From Bacillota bacterium (GTDB lineage Bacteria; Bacillota; Clostridia; Peptostreptococcales; Anaerovoracaceae), in NCBI GenBank assembly GCA_016286935.1, contig JAEEUO010000025.1:1-9062 (forward strand): a stretch of DNA of 9,062 bases, written 5' to 3'. Under the pieces are notes generated by a model. It worked only from the letters and a program-made list of their open reading frames with translations. It had not been told where the DNA came from and did not search any database. Below, one piece after another: positions 1 to 7,371 of the stretch. The translations under genes and the position numbers were made by a program. How positions within the stretch are numbered: the stretch's first letter is position 1; the number at the start of each line of letters is the position of its first letter.

Positions 1-612
1 GAGGAAGACGAACTTCTTCGCGCCTTCGATCGCGTCCTTCATCGCGCGGAACATCGCCTCGCCGCTCGGATAATACTCCGCGCCGACGTTGCGGCAGGCC
101 GTCGTATAGCTGGCGTTTCCGGCGTAGCGGGCGATCGCCGCCGCCTCGGGGGCCTTCTCCTCCATCTCGCGGAGGAGCGCTTCGTCGGGCTGTATGAAAT
201 GCTTCGTCAGGCGGATCTCCTCCGAGACGCGTTTGTGGGCCTTGCGCGCGCCGAGGTTCGAACGGACGGCGAGATAGAGCGGAACGCCGACGACGGGAGC
301 CGCGACGATCGGGATGATCCACGTGAGTTTGAACGCCGGATCGATGTCGCGGTTGACGATGAAGACGACGAGCAGAACGGCGATCAGGGACGTCGAGACG
401 TTGATGATCTGGGTCGCCGTCGAGCCGAGCCTCCGGTAGCCGAAGACGAGGAGGGAGATCTGCGCGAAAACGAGCACCGCGATCAGAAGAAGGCGGCTGA
501 ACACGGTCCGCTTCACGAACCGGCGGCTGAAGAACCGGATCGCTTCGAGGGAGTCGTTGCGGATCTCCGCGGGCGTTTTCTTATTGTTCCTGTCCGTTTT
601 GTTCCTGTCCGT
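1..612 (-). CDS. cls: cardiolipin synthase, N-terminal part (runs off window)
   Basis: Cardiolipin synthase joins two phosphatidylglycerol molecules at the inner membrane to make cardiolipin. Only the N-terminal part is present. Visible are a basic stretch with FFSRR and VFSR, a first membrane segment (LLLIAVLVFAQISLLVF), a second (SLIAVLLVVFIV) after a short link, a third around WIIPIVAAPVVGVPLYLAV, and then the family-typical stretch YYPSGEAMF...AIEGAKKFVFL that precedes the first phospholipase D domain. The HKD catalytic motifs would lie beyond the left edge. The gene overlaps the end of rlmN. The start is uncertain: no ATG lies in frame after the upstream in-frame stop. GTG at 669 and GTG at 516 are in frame but lack a ribosome site. 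I chose the ACG at 612 because a strong Shine-Dalgarno (619-627) sits six bases before it; this is inference. Family assignment is strong, start is weak. Confidence 0.85.
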
Positions 613-1618
613 TTCGGGACCTCCTCCGGAGCTGGCCGCACGCGGCGTCGATATCGCTTCCGAGTTCACGGCGCACCGTTGCCGGGACGCCCTTCCGTTC
701 CAGGCGCTCCGCGAACGTCCTTGCCGCTTCGCGGGTCGCGCCGGTGTATTCCTTTTCCTTAACCTTGTTCAGGGGGATGACGTTGACGTGGGACAGCATC
801 CCGCGCAGAAGGCCGGCCAGCCGGTCCGCGTCCTCCGCCGAATCGTTCTCGCCGCGGATCAGCGTATACTCGAACGTCACGCGGCGTCCGGTCCGCTCCG
901 CGTGGGAGCGGCATGCCTTCAACAGCTCCGCGAGCGGATAGGCGTCGTTCACGGGCATGAGCGAAGACCGCTTTTCGTCGGTCGCGGCGTGGAGGCTGAT
1001 CGCGAGGTTGACCTGGGGGAATTCGTCGCCGAGCCGTTCGATCCCGGGGATCACGCCGCACGTCGAGAGCGTGACGTTGCGGTACGAGAGGTTCCGGCCG
1101 GCGGGGTCGTGGACGGTGCGGAGGAACCGCGCGACGTTTTCGTAATTGTCCATCGGTTCACCCGTTCCCATCAGAACGACGTGGGAGACGGGTTCGCCCG
1201 CGGCGCGCTCGAGCGCGCGGATCTCGCCGAGCATCTCGCCCGCCGTGAGGTTCCGGACGAGGCCGTCCATCCCGCTCGCGCAGAACCGGCAGCCCATCCG
1301 GCACCCGACCTGCGTCGAGAGGCAGGCCGTGTTGCCGTATTCGTAGCGCATGAAGACGCACTCCGCGGCCTCGCCGTCCGGGAAGCCGACGAGCAGCTTC
1401 CGCGTGCCGTCGGTCCGGCTGACCTGTTCGCGGAGGATGTCCGGCCACGTCACGCGGATCTTCTCCCGGAGCGCCTTCGGAACGTTCGTCATCTCATCGG
1501 CCGACGCGCCCTTCGCGAGCCACGCAAAGACCTGCTTCGCGCGGAAAGGCGCCTCGCCGATCTCTGCCATGTATTCTTTTAGTTCCGCAAACGTGCAGTC
1601 CGTAATATCCCGCGTCAT
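581..1618 (-). CDS. rlmN: dual-specificity 23S rRNA/tRNA adenine-C2 methyltransferase RlmN
   Basis: A radical SAM enzyme of 345 residues, the usual family length. RlmN methylates C2 of A2503 in 23S rRNA and A37 in some tRNAs. The CxxxCxxC cluster that binds the 4Fe-4S centre is Cys106, Cys110 and Cys113 (VGCRMGCRFC). Cys99 (TACLSTQ) and Cys327 (SDIDAACGQLR) match the two extra catalytic cysteines, one of which carries the methyl group. Other family marks are LMGTGEPMDN, STCGVIPGI, LAISLHAATDEKR, TLIRGENDS and NVIPLNKV. ATG 1618 starts five bases after the stop of the UPF0210 gene, with no clear ribosome site, so translational coupling is likely. The tail after Cys327 ends in a duplicated NGQEQ from the 15-bp repeat. 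Identification is secure. Confidence 0.97.
   Translation of the reverse strand: MTRDITDCTFAELKEYMAEIGEAPFRAKQVFAWLAKGASADEMTNVPKALREKIRVTWPDILREQVSRTDGTRKLLVGFPDGEAAECVFMRYEYGNTACLSTQVGCRMGCRFCASGMDGLVRNLTAGEMLGEIRALERAAGEPVSHVVLMGTGEPMDNYENVARFLRTVHDPAGRNLSYRNVTLSTCGVIPGIERLGDEFPQVNLAISLHAATDEKRSSLMPVNDAYPLAELLKACRSHAERTGRRVTFEYTLIRGENDSAEDADRLAGLLRGMLSHVNVIPLNKVKEKEYTGATREAARTFAERLERKGVPATVRRELGSDIDAACGQLRRRSRNGQEQNGQEQ
584..613. repeat. perfect 15-bp tandem duplication
   Basis: TTGTTCCTGTCCGTT occurs at 584-598 and again at 599-613 with no mismatch. On the minus strand it gives RlmN the repeated tail NGQEQ-NGQEQ just before its stop, and gives the overlapping cls frame TDRNK-TDRNN. Since 15 is a multiple of three, both frames survive. 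It looks like a recent slippage duplication in the rlmN/cls overlap. Confidence 0.9.
619..627 (-). promoter_or_regulatory. strong ribosome binding site for cls, inside rlmN
   Basis: The minus strand reads GGAGGAGGT here, with a seven-base match (AGGAGGT) to the Shine-Dalgarno consensus. It is followed by CCCGAA and then ACG, which is in the cls reading frame. It also codes for the Arg-rich tail of RlmN, so coincidence is possible, but the spacing is what one expects of a used site. It decides the proposed cls start. Confidence 0.55.
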
Positions 1619-1623
1619 TGTAG

Positions 1624-2982
1624 TCAGTTTTTAAGTGCCTGCATCGGCGCGGGAATGCGGCCCGCGCGTTCGATCATCGCCTTCGGCGAGACCCGCGAGA
1701 TCTCCATCACCGGCCCGCTTCCGAGCAGTCCGCCGAATTCAAGCCGTTCCCCGGCCTTCTTTCCGATCGCGGGGATCACGCGGACGGCCGTCGTCTTGGA
1801 ATTGACCATGCCGATCGCCGCTTCGTCCGCGATGAGGGCGCTGATGACCTCCGCCGGCGTGTCGCCCGGGAGGACGATCATATCGAGGCCGACCGAGCAG
1901 ACGCTCGTCATCGCCTCGAGCTTTTCGATCTTCAGGGCGCCCGATTCCGCCGCCGCGATCATGCCCGCGTCCTCCGACACGGGGATAAACGCGCCGGAGA
2001 GGCCGCCGACGTTCGAGCTCGCCATCACGCCGCCCTTCTTTACCGCGTCGTTCAGCATCGCGAGCGCCGCCGTCGTTCCGCAGCCGCCGCACGTTTCGAT
2101 GCCGATCTCCTCGAGGATATGGGCGACCGAATCGCCGACCGCCGGCGTCGGGGCGAGCGACAGATCGACGATGCCGAACGGCACACCGAGCGCTTCCGAC
2201 GCCTCGCTTCCGACGAGCTGGCCCATGCGGGTGATCTTGAACGCGGTGCGCTTGATGACGTCCGCGATCTCGTTGAGGTTCTTGTCTTTGCCGGCCTTCG
2301 CGATCGCCGAGCGGACGACGCCCGGGCCCGAAACGCCGACGTTGATGACCGTATCCGGTTCGCCCGGTCCGTGGAACGCGCCCGCCATGAACGGGTTGTC
2401 CTCCGGCGCGTTGCAGAGGCACACGAGCTTCGCGGGGCCGATGCAGTCGCGGTCCTTCGTCCGCTCCGCCGCCTCGCGCACGATCCGGCCCATGAGCTTC
2501 ACCGCGTCCATGTTGATGCCCGCCTTCGTCGAACCGACGTTGACGGACGAGCAGACGAGGTCGGTCGTCGCGAGCGCCTCCGGGATCGAGCGGATCAGCG
2601 CCTCGTCTCCGGGCGCGAAGCCCTTCTGGACGAGCGCGGAATAGCCGCCGATGAAGTTGACGCCGATCGATTTCGCGGCGCGGTCGAGCGTCTCCGCATA
2701 GCGGACCGGGTCTCCGCCCGAGATCCCGCAGAGCATCGCGACAGGCGTCACGGCGACGCGCTTGTTGATGATCGGAATGCCGTATTTCGCGCTGATCGCC
2801 TCGGCCGTTTCCGCGAGGCGGCCCGCCTTCCGGCAGATCTTCTCGTAGATCTTTTCGCACGAGCGCGCGATGTCCGTGTCGCCGCAGTCGAGAAGCGAGA
2901 TGCCCATCGTCACCGTACGGATGTCCAGGTTCTCCTCCTGGATCATCGTGATGGTCTCAAGGATGTCACTGATGTTCAGCAT
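1624..2982 (-). CDS. UPF0210 (PFL/DUF711) family protein
   Basis: A 452-residue protein whose opening ([17 protein letters not shown], then TMGISLLDC) and length match UPF0210, also called the PFL or DUF711 family. Its fold has been grouped with pyruvate formate-lyase-like proteins, but I see no glycyl-radical motif near the C-terminus and no reaction is established for the family. Gly-rich conserved stretches include [44 protein letters not shown] and [14 protein letters not shown]. No signal peptide or membrane segment is visible, so it is probably cytosolic. It lies 12 bases after the ACT-domain gene, the usual arrangement for the pair, with an AGAGGG ribosome site before ATG 2982. The ACT partner suggests control by a small ligand, possibly an amino acid; that is inference. 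Confidence 0.95.
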   Translation of the reverse strand: MLNISDILETITMIQEENLDIRTVTMGISLLDCGDTDIARSCEKIYEKICRKAGRLAETAEAISAKYGIPIINKRVAVTPVAMLCGISGGDPVRYAETLDRAAKSIGVNFIGGYSALVQKGFAPGDEALIRSIPEALATTDLVCSSVNVGSTKAGINMDAVKLMGRIVREAAERTKDRDCIGPAKLVCLCNAPEDNPFMAGAFHGPGEPDTVINVGVSGPGVVRSAIAKAGKDKNLNEIADVIKRTAFKITRMGQLVGSEASEALGVPFGIVDLSLAPTPAVGDSVAHILEEIGIETCGGCGTTAALAMLNDAVKKGGVMASSNVGGLSGAFIPVSEDAGMIAAAESGALKIEKLEAMTSVCSVGLDMIVLPGDTPAEVISALIADEAAIGMVNSKTTAVRVIPAIGKKAGERLEFGGLLGSGPVMEISRVSPKAMIERAGRIPAPMQALKN

Positions 2983-2994
2983 GGCGCGCCCTCT

Positions 2995-3258
2995 CTAGAT
3001 GCGGTGCATCGAGTTGAAGATGTCTTCGTGCATGACGTGGATCGTCATATCGGGATTCGCCTCCTCGATCTTCTTCTGGAGTTCCGGCACCGTTACGCTT
3101 GCCCCTGAAAGATCCACGAGCATGACCATGCAGAAGAACTCCTGCAGGATGCTCTGCGTGACTTCCAGAACGTTCACGGATTCCTTTGCGCAGACCGTGG
3201 ATACGCCCGCCAGAATGCCGACCATGTCCTTTCCTACGACTGTAATGATCGCTCTCAT
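2995..3258 (-). CDS. ACT domain-containing protein, UPF0237 family
   Basis: A stand-alone ACT domain of 87 residues filling the whole protein, close to the usual UPF0237 length. The start MRAIITVVGKDMVGILAGVS has the GKDxxGI loop (residues 9-15) between the first strand and first helix where ACT domains bind ligands, followed by the NVLEVTQSI strand (residues 29-37). Residues after 57 form the second helix and last strand (MTIHVMHEDIF). Such proteins usually act as small regulatory or sensor subunits; the ligand is not known here. It heads the tight ACT-UPF0210-rlmN-cls cluster. ATG 3258 is supported by a good ribosome site (GGAAAGGAG, ending seven bases upstream). I see no promoter between the upstream structured element and this gene. 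Confidence 0.95.
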   Translation of the reverse strand: MRAIITVVGKDMVGILAGVSTVCAKESVNVLEVTQSILQEFFCMVMLVDLSGASVTVPELQKKIEEANPDMTIHVMHEDIFNSMHRI

Positions 3259-3310
3259 CGTGATCTCCTTTCCTACGCCCTCAGTCTTCCGTCACGGGAC
3301 GCGGGCTTTG

Positions 3311-3450
3311 AAAAAACGGCGTCATCCCGTCAACAGGGCTCTGCGGAACGTCGGCACTTGACGATCGTCAAGCCGGAGACGCCGGCAGAGTTTAGTGCCG
3401 CTGCGTTCCGCGCGAGAGCGCGAGCGTCGCTGGCGATGGGAATGACGCCG
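3311..3450 (-). terminator. possible long-loop terminator or attenuator after ileS
   Basis: On the minus strand the last arm of the palindromic element (GGGATGACGCCG) is followed at once by TTTTTT (3316-3311). That is the layout of an intrinsic terminator, but the partner arm lies over 100 bases upstream, near the ileS stop codon, so termination would need the long structure to fold. I see no compact alternative stem directly before the T-run. The ACT operon follows without an evident promoter of its own, so partial read-through is plausible. Confidence 0.5.
3317..3450. repeat. 134-bp multi-armed palindromic element between ileS and the ACT operon
   Basis: Nested inverted repeats account for most of this gap. 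The outer arms are CGGCGTCATCCC (3317-3328) and GGGAATGACGCCG (3438-3450), 12 pairs with one bulged A. The inner arms are GCGGAACG (3343-3350) with CGTTCCGC (3404-3411), continued by CGGCACT (3352-3358) with AGTGCCG (3394-3400). Inside lie a 16-bp perfect palindrome CTTGACGATCGTCAAG (3357-3372) and a hairpin GCCGG-agacg-CCGGC (3372-3386). A further hairpin CGCGC-GAGA-GCGCG sits at 3409-3422. No open reading frame of note lies inside and I see no clear target-site duplication. It could be a MITE-like dispersed repeat or a structured RNA; the window has only one copy. Confidence 0.75.
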
Positions 3451-3454
3451 ATTG

Positions 3455-6400
3455 TTAAATTCTCGTAACCTTGAGGGCTGTCTTGTGGCCGTTGAGATCG
3501 ACCTTGTCGCCGTCGGCGCCGGACGTGATCGAATCCGCCAGCGTCTCCCCGGCGATATACCCGCGGAACGCTTCGACGGCGCGGTCCACGTCGGCGTCTC
3601 CTGCGTAGGCGATCGCGATGCGGTCGGTGACGTTGAAGTCGGCCGCCTTGCGCATCTGCTGGACCTTCGAGACGAGTTCGCGCGCAAGGCCTTCGAGCAT
3701 CAGCTCGTCGGAGATCGCCGTCTCGAGGATGACGAAGACGTTGTTCTCCATCGCGACGGTGAAGCCTTCCTTCGAGTCGATGCGGATGTCGATCCATTCC
3801 TTGAGGATCTCCGTCGGCTCGCCGTTCAGCTCCATCGTGACCTTGCCGTCGGCTTCGAGCGCCGCGACGAGCGCTTTCGCGTCGGCCTGGGCGAGCGCGC
3901 CGCCGAACGATTTGACCTTCGGGCCGAGGACGGCGCCGCAGACCTTGAAGTTCGGCTTCAGCGTGTAGTTCATAAACGTGTCGAGGTTCTTCTCGAACAC
4001 GACGTTCTTGACGTTGAGCTCTTCCTTGATCAGGTCGGTCAGGTCGCCGACGATCGGCTCGTACTTTCCGTCGACCAGGATCTCTTCGAGCGGCTGGCGG
4101 ACTTTGATGCGCTCCTTTTCACGGGCGCCGCGTCCGAGCGCGACGATCTGGCGGACGAGGTCCACGCGTTCCTCGACCTTGTCGTCGAACAGCGTTTCGT
4201 CGGCCTTCGGGAAGTCGGTAAGGTGGACGGAGCGGTCGCCGGTCAGCTTGCGGTACATCTCATCCGCGAGGAACGGCGCGAACGGCGCCATCAGGCAGGC
4301 GACGCCGGTCAGGACCTCGTAGGTCGTGCGGTAGACGGACCGCTTGTCGAGCGAATCGCCCTCCGCCCAGAAGCGCCTTCTCGCGCGGCGGATGTACCAG
4401 TTCGAGAGGTCCTCCGCGACGAAGTCCTGGATCGCGTGCACGGAGTGCATATGGTCGTATTCATCCATAAAGCCGCGGACGGTCCGGATCAGATGGTTGT
4501 ATTTCGACAGGATCCAACGGTCGAGTTCGGGGCGGTCCGCCGCGGGGACGTCGGCCGATTTCGGATCGATCCCGTCGGTGTTCGCGTAGAGCACGAAGAA
4601 GTTGTAGACGTTGCGGAGCGTTCCGAAGAACTTCGAAACGATCTCGATCAGGCCGTCCTCGTCGAACTTCGTCGGCGACCACGCGGGCGACGTGTAGAGC
4701 AGGTACCAGCGCGTCGCGTCGGCGCCGTACTTGTCGAACAGCACGAACGGATCGACGGTGTTGCCCTTCGACTTGGACATCTTCTTGCCCTCTTTGTCGA
4801 GGATCAGATCGTTGACGAGGACATTGCGGTACGGCGAGGCGCCCTTCACGAACGTCGAGATCGCCATCAGCGAGTAGAACCATCCGCGCGTCTGGTCGAT
4901 GCCTTCGCAGATGAAGTCGGCCGGGAAGAATTCGGCGTCGAAGTTATCCTTGTTTTCGAACGGATAGTGGCGCTGGGCGAACGGCATGGCGCCGGAGTCG
5001 AACCAGCAGTCGATGACGTCCGGGACGCGATGCATGACCTTGCCGCATTCCGGGCAGCGGATCGTCACGTCGTCGACGTACGGGCGGTGGAGTTCGATCG
5101 TGTCGTCGATGTCCTCAAGCGCCTTCTCGGCGAGCTCGGCGCGGCTCCCGACGGATTCGAGATGGCCGCATTCGCAGCGCCAGATGTTGAGCGGCGTTCC
5201 CCAGTAGCGGGAGCGGGAGATCGCCCAGTCCTTGACCTCTTCGAGCCAGTTGCCGAAGCGGCCTTCGCCGACGAACTTCGGGAACCAGTTGACGGTGTTG
5301 TTGTTTGCGACGAGCTGGTCCTTCAGCTTCGTCATCTCGATGTACCACGACGGCTTCGCGTAGTAGACGAGCGGCGTTCCGCAGCGCCAGCAGTGGGGGT
5401 AGTTGTGGACCATTTTCTGGTGGCCGTACATCTTGCCGTTCGTCTCGAGCCATTTCAGGATCTCGATGTCGAGGCCGTCCTCCATGATGAAGCGGCCCGC
5501 CCACGGCGTTTCGGTGTACTTGCCCTGTTCGTCGACGGGGTTCACGACGGGCAGGTCGTAGCGGCGGCCGGTCTGGTAGTCGTCCTCGCCGAACGCGGGC
5601 GCGGTGTGGACGATGCCGGTGCCGTCCTCGATCGTGACGTAATCGGCGCAGGTGACGTAGAACGCCTTTTTATTGACCGCGACGAACGGCATGAGCTGTT
5701 CGTATTCGGCGAATTCGAGGTCTTTGCCGACGCATTCCGAAACGACTTCGTATTTGCCGGCGCCGAGGACCTTGTCGGCAAGCGCCTTCGCGACCCAGTA
5801 GAACGCGCCGTCCTGGGCGCACTTCACGTATTCGACGGTCGGGCCGACGGTCAGCGAGACGTTCGACGCGAGCGTCCACGGGGTCGTCGTCCACGCGAGG
5901 AAGTATTCGTTGTCGGCGCCCTTGCGCTTGAACTTCGCGGTGACGGTGTTGACCTTGACCTCGCGGTAGCCCTGGGCGACTTCGTGGGACGCGAGACCCG
6001 TTCCGCAGCGCGGGCAGTACGGGAGGATCTTGTGGCCTTCGTAGATCAGGCCGGCCTTGAAGAACTCCTTCAGGATCCACCACTCGGTCTCGATGTAATC
6101 GTTGTCGAGGGTGATGTAGGGATGGTCGAGATCGACGAGGTAGCCCATCCGCTCGGTCATCTCGCGCCAGCGGCCTTCGTACTTGAAGACGGACTCCTTG
6201 CACTTCTCGTTGAATTCCTTGATGCCGTATTTCTCGATATCCTGTTTGCCGCTGAAGCCGAGCTGCTTCTCGATCTCGATCTCGACGGGCAGGCCGTGGG
6301 TGTCCCAGCCGGCCTTGCGGGGGATCTTGTGGCCCTTCATCGTCTGGTAGCGCAGGATCGAATCCTTGAGCGTGCGCGCGATGACGTGGTGGATGCCGGG

Positions 6401-6556
6401 GTTGCCGTTCGCGGTCGGCGGTCCTTCGTAGAACTTGAACAGCGGATCGTTTTCATGGACCCGGATCGTTTCGTTCAGCAGGTCTTCCTTTTCCCACTGA
6501 GCCGCCTGAGCGCTCTGTACCTCGGCGATGGGTTTTTCGGACAGGTTTTCAAACAT
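3455..6556 (-). CDS. ileS: isoleucyl-tRNA synthetase, type 2 (eukaryotic-like)
   Basis: Class I synthetase of 1033 residues that charges tRNA-Ile in the cytosol. The HIGH-region motif is EGPPTANGNPGIHHV (about residues 44-58), the form seen in type 2 IleRS rather than the HIGH of type 1. KMSKSKGN has its KMSKS at residues 592-596. The inserted editing domain shows WTTTPWTLASN near residue 221 and GTGIVHTAPAFGEDDY near residue 310. HCWRCGTPL, CPECGKV and DCWFDSGAMPFA follow in the catalytic core, and the tRNA-binding C-terminal region is full length. Type 2 enzymes are associated with natural mupirocin resistance. ATG 6556 is chosen because an upstream ATG at 6682 lies before the promoter. An AGAGGG ribosome site stands before 6556. 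It has its own promoter and an 80-base leader without T-box features. Confidence 0.97.
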   Translation of the reverse strand: MFENLSEKPIAEVQSAQAAQWEKEDLLNETIRVHENDPLFKFYEGPPTANGNPGIHHVIARTLKDSILRYQTMKGHKIPRKAGWDTHGLPVEIEIEKQLGFSGKQDIEKYGIKEFNEKCKESVFKYEGRWREMTERMGYLVDLDHPYITLDNDYIETEWWILKEFFKAGLIYEGHKILPYCPRCGTGLASHEVAQGYREVKVNTVTAKFKRKGADNEYFLAWTTTPWTLASNVSLTVGPTVEYVKCAQDGAFYWVAKALADKVLGAGKYEVVSECVGKDLEFAEYEQLMPFVAVNKKAFYVTCADYVTIEDGTGIVHTAPAFGEDDYQTGRRYDLPVVNPVDEQGKYTETPWAGRFIMEDGLDIEILKWLETNGKMYGHQKMVHNYPHCWRCGTPLVYYAKPSWYIEMTKLKDQLVANNNTVNWFPKFVGEGRFGNWLEEVKDWAISRSRYWGTPLNIWRCECGHLESVGSRAELAEKALEDIDDTIELHRPYVDDVTIRCPECGKVMHRVPDVIDCWFDSGAMPFAQRHYPFENKDNFDAEFFPADFICEGIDQTRGWFYSLMAISTFVKGASPYRNVLVNDLILDKEGKKMSKSKGNTVDPFVLFDKYGADATRWYLLYTSPAWSPTKFDEDGLIEIVSKFFGTLRNVYNFFVLYANTDGIDPKSADVPAADRPELDRWILSKYNHLIRTVRGFMDEYDHMHSVHAIQDFVAEDLSNWYIRRARRRFWAEGDSLDKRSVYRTTYEVLTGVACLMAPFAPFLADEMYRKLTGDRSVHLTDFPKADETLFDDKVEERVDLVRQIVALGRGAREKERIKVRQPLEEILVDGKYEPIVGDLTDLIKEELNVKNVVFEKNLDTFMNYTLKPNFKVCGAVLGPKVKSFGGALAQADAKALVAALEADGKVTMELNGEPTEILKEWIDIRIDSKEGFTVAMENNVFVILETAISDELMLEGLARELVSKVQQMRKAADFNVTDRIAIAYAGDADVDRAVEAFRGYIAGETLADSITSGADGDKVDLNGHKTALKVTRI

Positions 6557-6586
6557 TCTTTTTCGCCCTCTCTTGCAGGATGATCG

Positions 6587-6612
6587 CTGTTGCGGCTGAT
6601 TTTGCGCAACAG
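6587..6612 (-). other. hairpin in the ileS leader
   Basis: CTGTTGCG and CGCAACAG form a perfect eight-pair stem with a ten-base loop, about 30 bases upstream of the ileS start. No T-tract follows, so it is not an intrinsic terminator. It may stabilise the leader or affect translation; nothing here resembles the conserved T-box sequence. Confidence 0.5.
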
Positions 6613-6643
6613 GAAGAAATACTTTCGTGAAAAAGTAACTTAT

Positions 6644-6672
6644 ATTGTAGTTTTTCCGCGTCCCCGTGTCAA
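6644..6672 (-). promoter_or_regulatory. sigma-A promoter of ileS
   Basis: The minus strand has a perfect -35 TTGACA (6672-6667), a 17-base spacer and a -10 TACAAT (6649-6644), one mismatch from consensus. Transcription would start near 6637, leaving a leader of about 80 bases before ATG 6556. It lies just downstream of the rhomboid terminator, which makes ileS an independent transcription unit. Confidence 0.88.
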
Positions 6673-6685
6673 GGCACACCAATCG

Positions 6686-6712
6686 AAAAACGGCCGTATA
6701 CAGGCCGTTTTT
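6686..6712. terminator. symmetrical intrinsic terminator after the rhomboid gene
   Basis: AAAAACGGCC (6686-6695) and GGCCGTTTTT (6703-6712) form a perfect ten-pair stem with a seven-base loop. A-run and T-run flank it, so it can work in both directions. On the minus strand it ends the PPTase-RecX/rhomboid unit about 40 bases after the rhomboid stop, just before the ileS promoter. Confidence 0.9.
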
Positions 6713-6752
6713 GCGCGTATTCAGGGGCGGATGATCCGCCGGGACAGCCGTT

Positions 6753-7340
6753 CTACCGCGCGCGGTTCTCGGAGCGGAAGGCGAGGCCGAAGACGACGCC
6801 GAGCACGCCGCCGGCGATGTGGGCCATCTGGGAGACGCTGTCCGTGACCGCGACGGCGTTGTAGATCTCCTGGCCGACGTAGAGGATGAAGACGAGGATC
6901 GCCGTGATCGGGATCTCGTTGCGGCGGAAGCTCGTGAACGACGAGAAGACGATCAGCATGAAGACGACGCCCGACGCGCCGAGGAGCGCCGTTCCGGGGA
7001 AGAGGAAGAACTGGATCAGGCCCGTCGCGAGCGCCGTCAGCGCGATCGTGAGGACCGTGATGCCGCTGCCGTACTTCTCCTCGATCGCGGGACCGAGCAG
7101 GAGGATGTAGAGCGTGTTGTTGAAGAAATGGGCCCAGCCGCTGTGGCCGAGGACGTGGCCGAAGAAGCGGACGTACGCTCCGAAGCTGTTCAGCGGGCAG
7201 CGGTAGACCATGAACCAGTTCCGCGTCGTGACGCCTGCCGTCAGCTTATCGAGGATCAGCGCGACGAGGCAGAGGAACACGAACGTGAGGATCACGGGCG
7301 CGTTCAGCGAGATGTATCGCTTCGATTGAATCCTGGCCAT
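6753..7340 (-). CDS. rhomboid family intramembrane serine protease
   Basis: A 195-residue membrane protein, short but normal for a minimal six-helix bacterial rhomboid. The first membrane segment is at about residues 14-34. GHVLGHSGWAHFFNN (61-75) is the conserved His-Asn stretch of the second helix. GASG (121-124) carries the catalytic Ser123, and AHIAGG (173-178) carries the partner His174, so the Ser-His dyad is intact. Rhomboids cut transmembrane substrates within the bilayer; the substrate here is unknown. No extra soluble domain is present. The gene follows the PPTase-RecX gene by 31 nt with a good ribosome site (AAAGGAG, seven bases from ATG 7340) and is closed by a strong terminator, so the two are probably co-transcribed. 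A functional link to that neighbour is not evident. Confidence 0.95.
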   Translation of the reverse strand: MARIQSKRYISLNAPVILTFVFLCLVALILDKLTAGVTTRNWFMVYRCPLNSFGAYVRFFGHVLGHSGWAHFFNNTLYILLLGPAIEEKYGSGITVLTIALTALATGLIQFFLFPGTALLGASGVVFMLIVFSSFTSFRRNEIPITAILVFILYVGQEIYNAVAVTDSVSQMAHIAGGVLGVVFGLAFRSENRAR

Positions 7341-7371
7341 CGGAAGTCTCCTTTCTCATTCTTTACGGGAT

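Noticed and set aside
199..762. Plus-strand open frames across cls and rlmN (199-762, 557-1582)
   Set aside because: Low-complexity Arg/Asp/Glu-rich translations without motifs, opposite well-identified genes.
1739..2860. A 373-residue minus-strand frame inside the UPF0210 gene
   Set aside because: It is an Arg/Gly-rich out-of-frame shadow with no domain, inside a clearly conserved gene.
2983..2994. GGCGCGCC palindrome between the ACT and UPF0210 genes
   Set aside because: An eight-base GC palindrome is expected by chance in DNA of this composition and overlaps the ribosome-site spacer.
3452..6583. A 1043-residue plus-strand open frame opposite ileS
   Set aside because: It is an antisense shadow caused by high GC and codon bias. 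Its translation is rich in Arg, Asp, Val and Glu with no recognisable family, while the opposite strand encodes a full-length IleRS.
6557..6682. A 42-residue N-terminal extension of IleRS starting at ATG 6682
   Set aside because: The promoter -10 and -35 boxes fall within it, so it would not be transcribed. The protein from 6556 has the normal N-terminus and a ribosome site.
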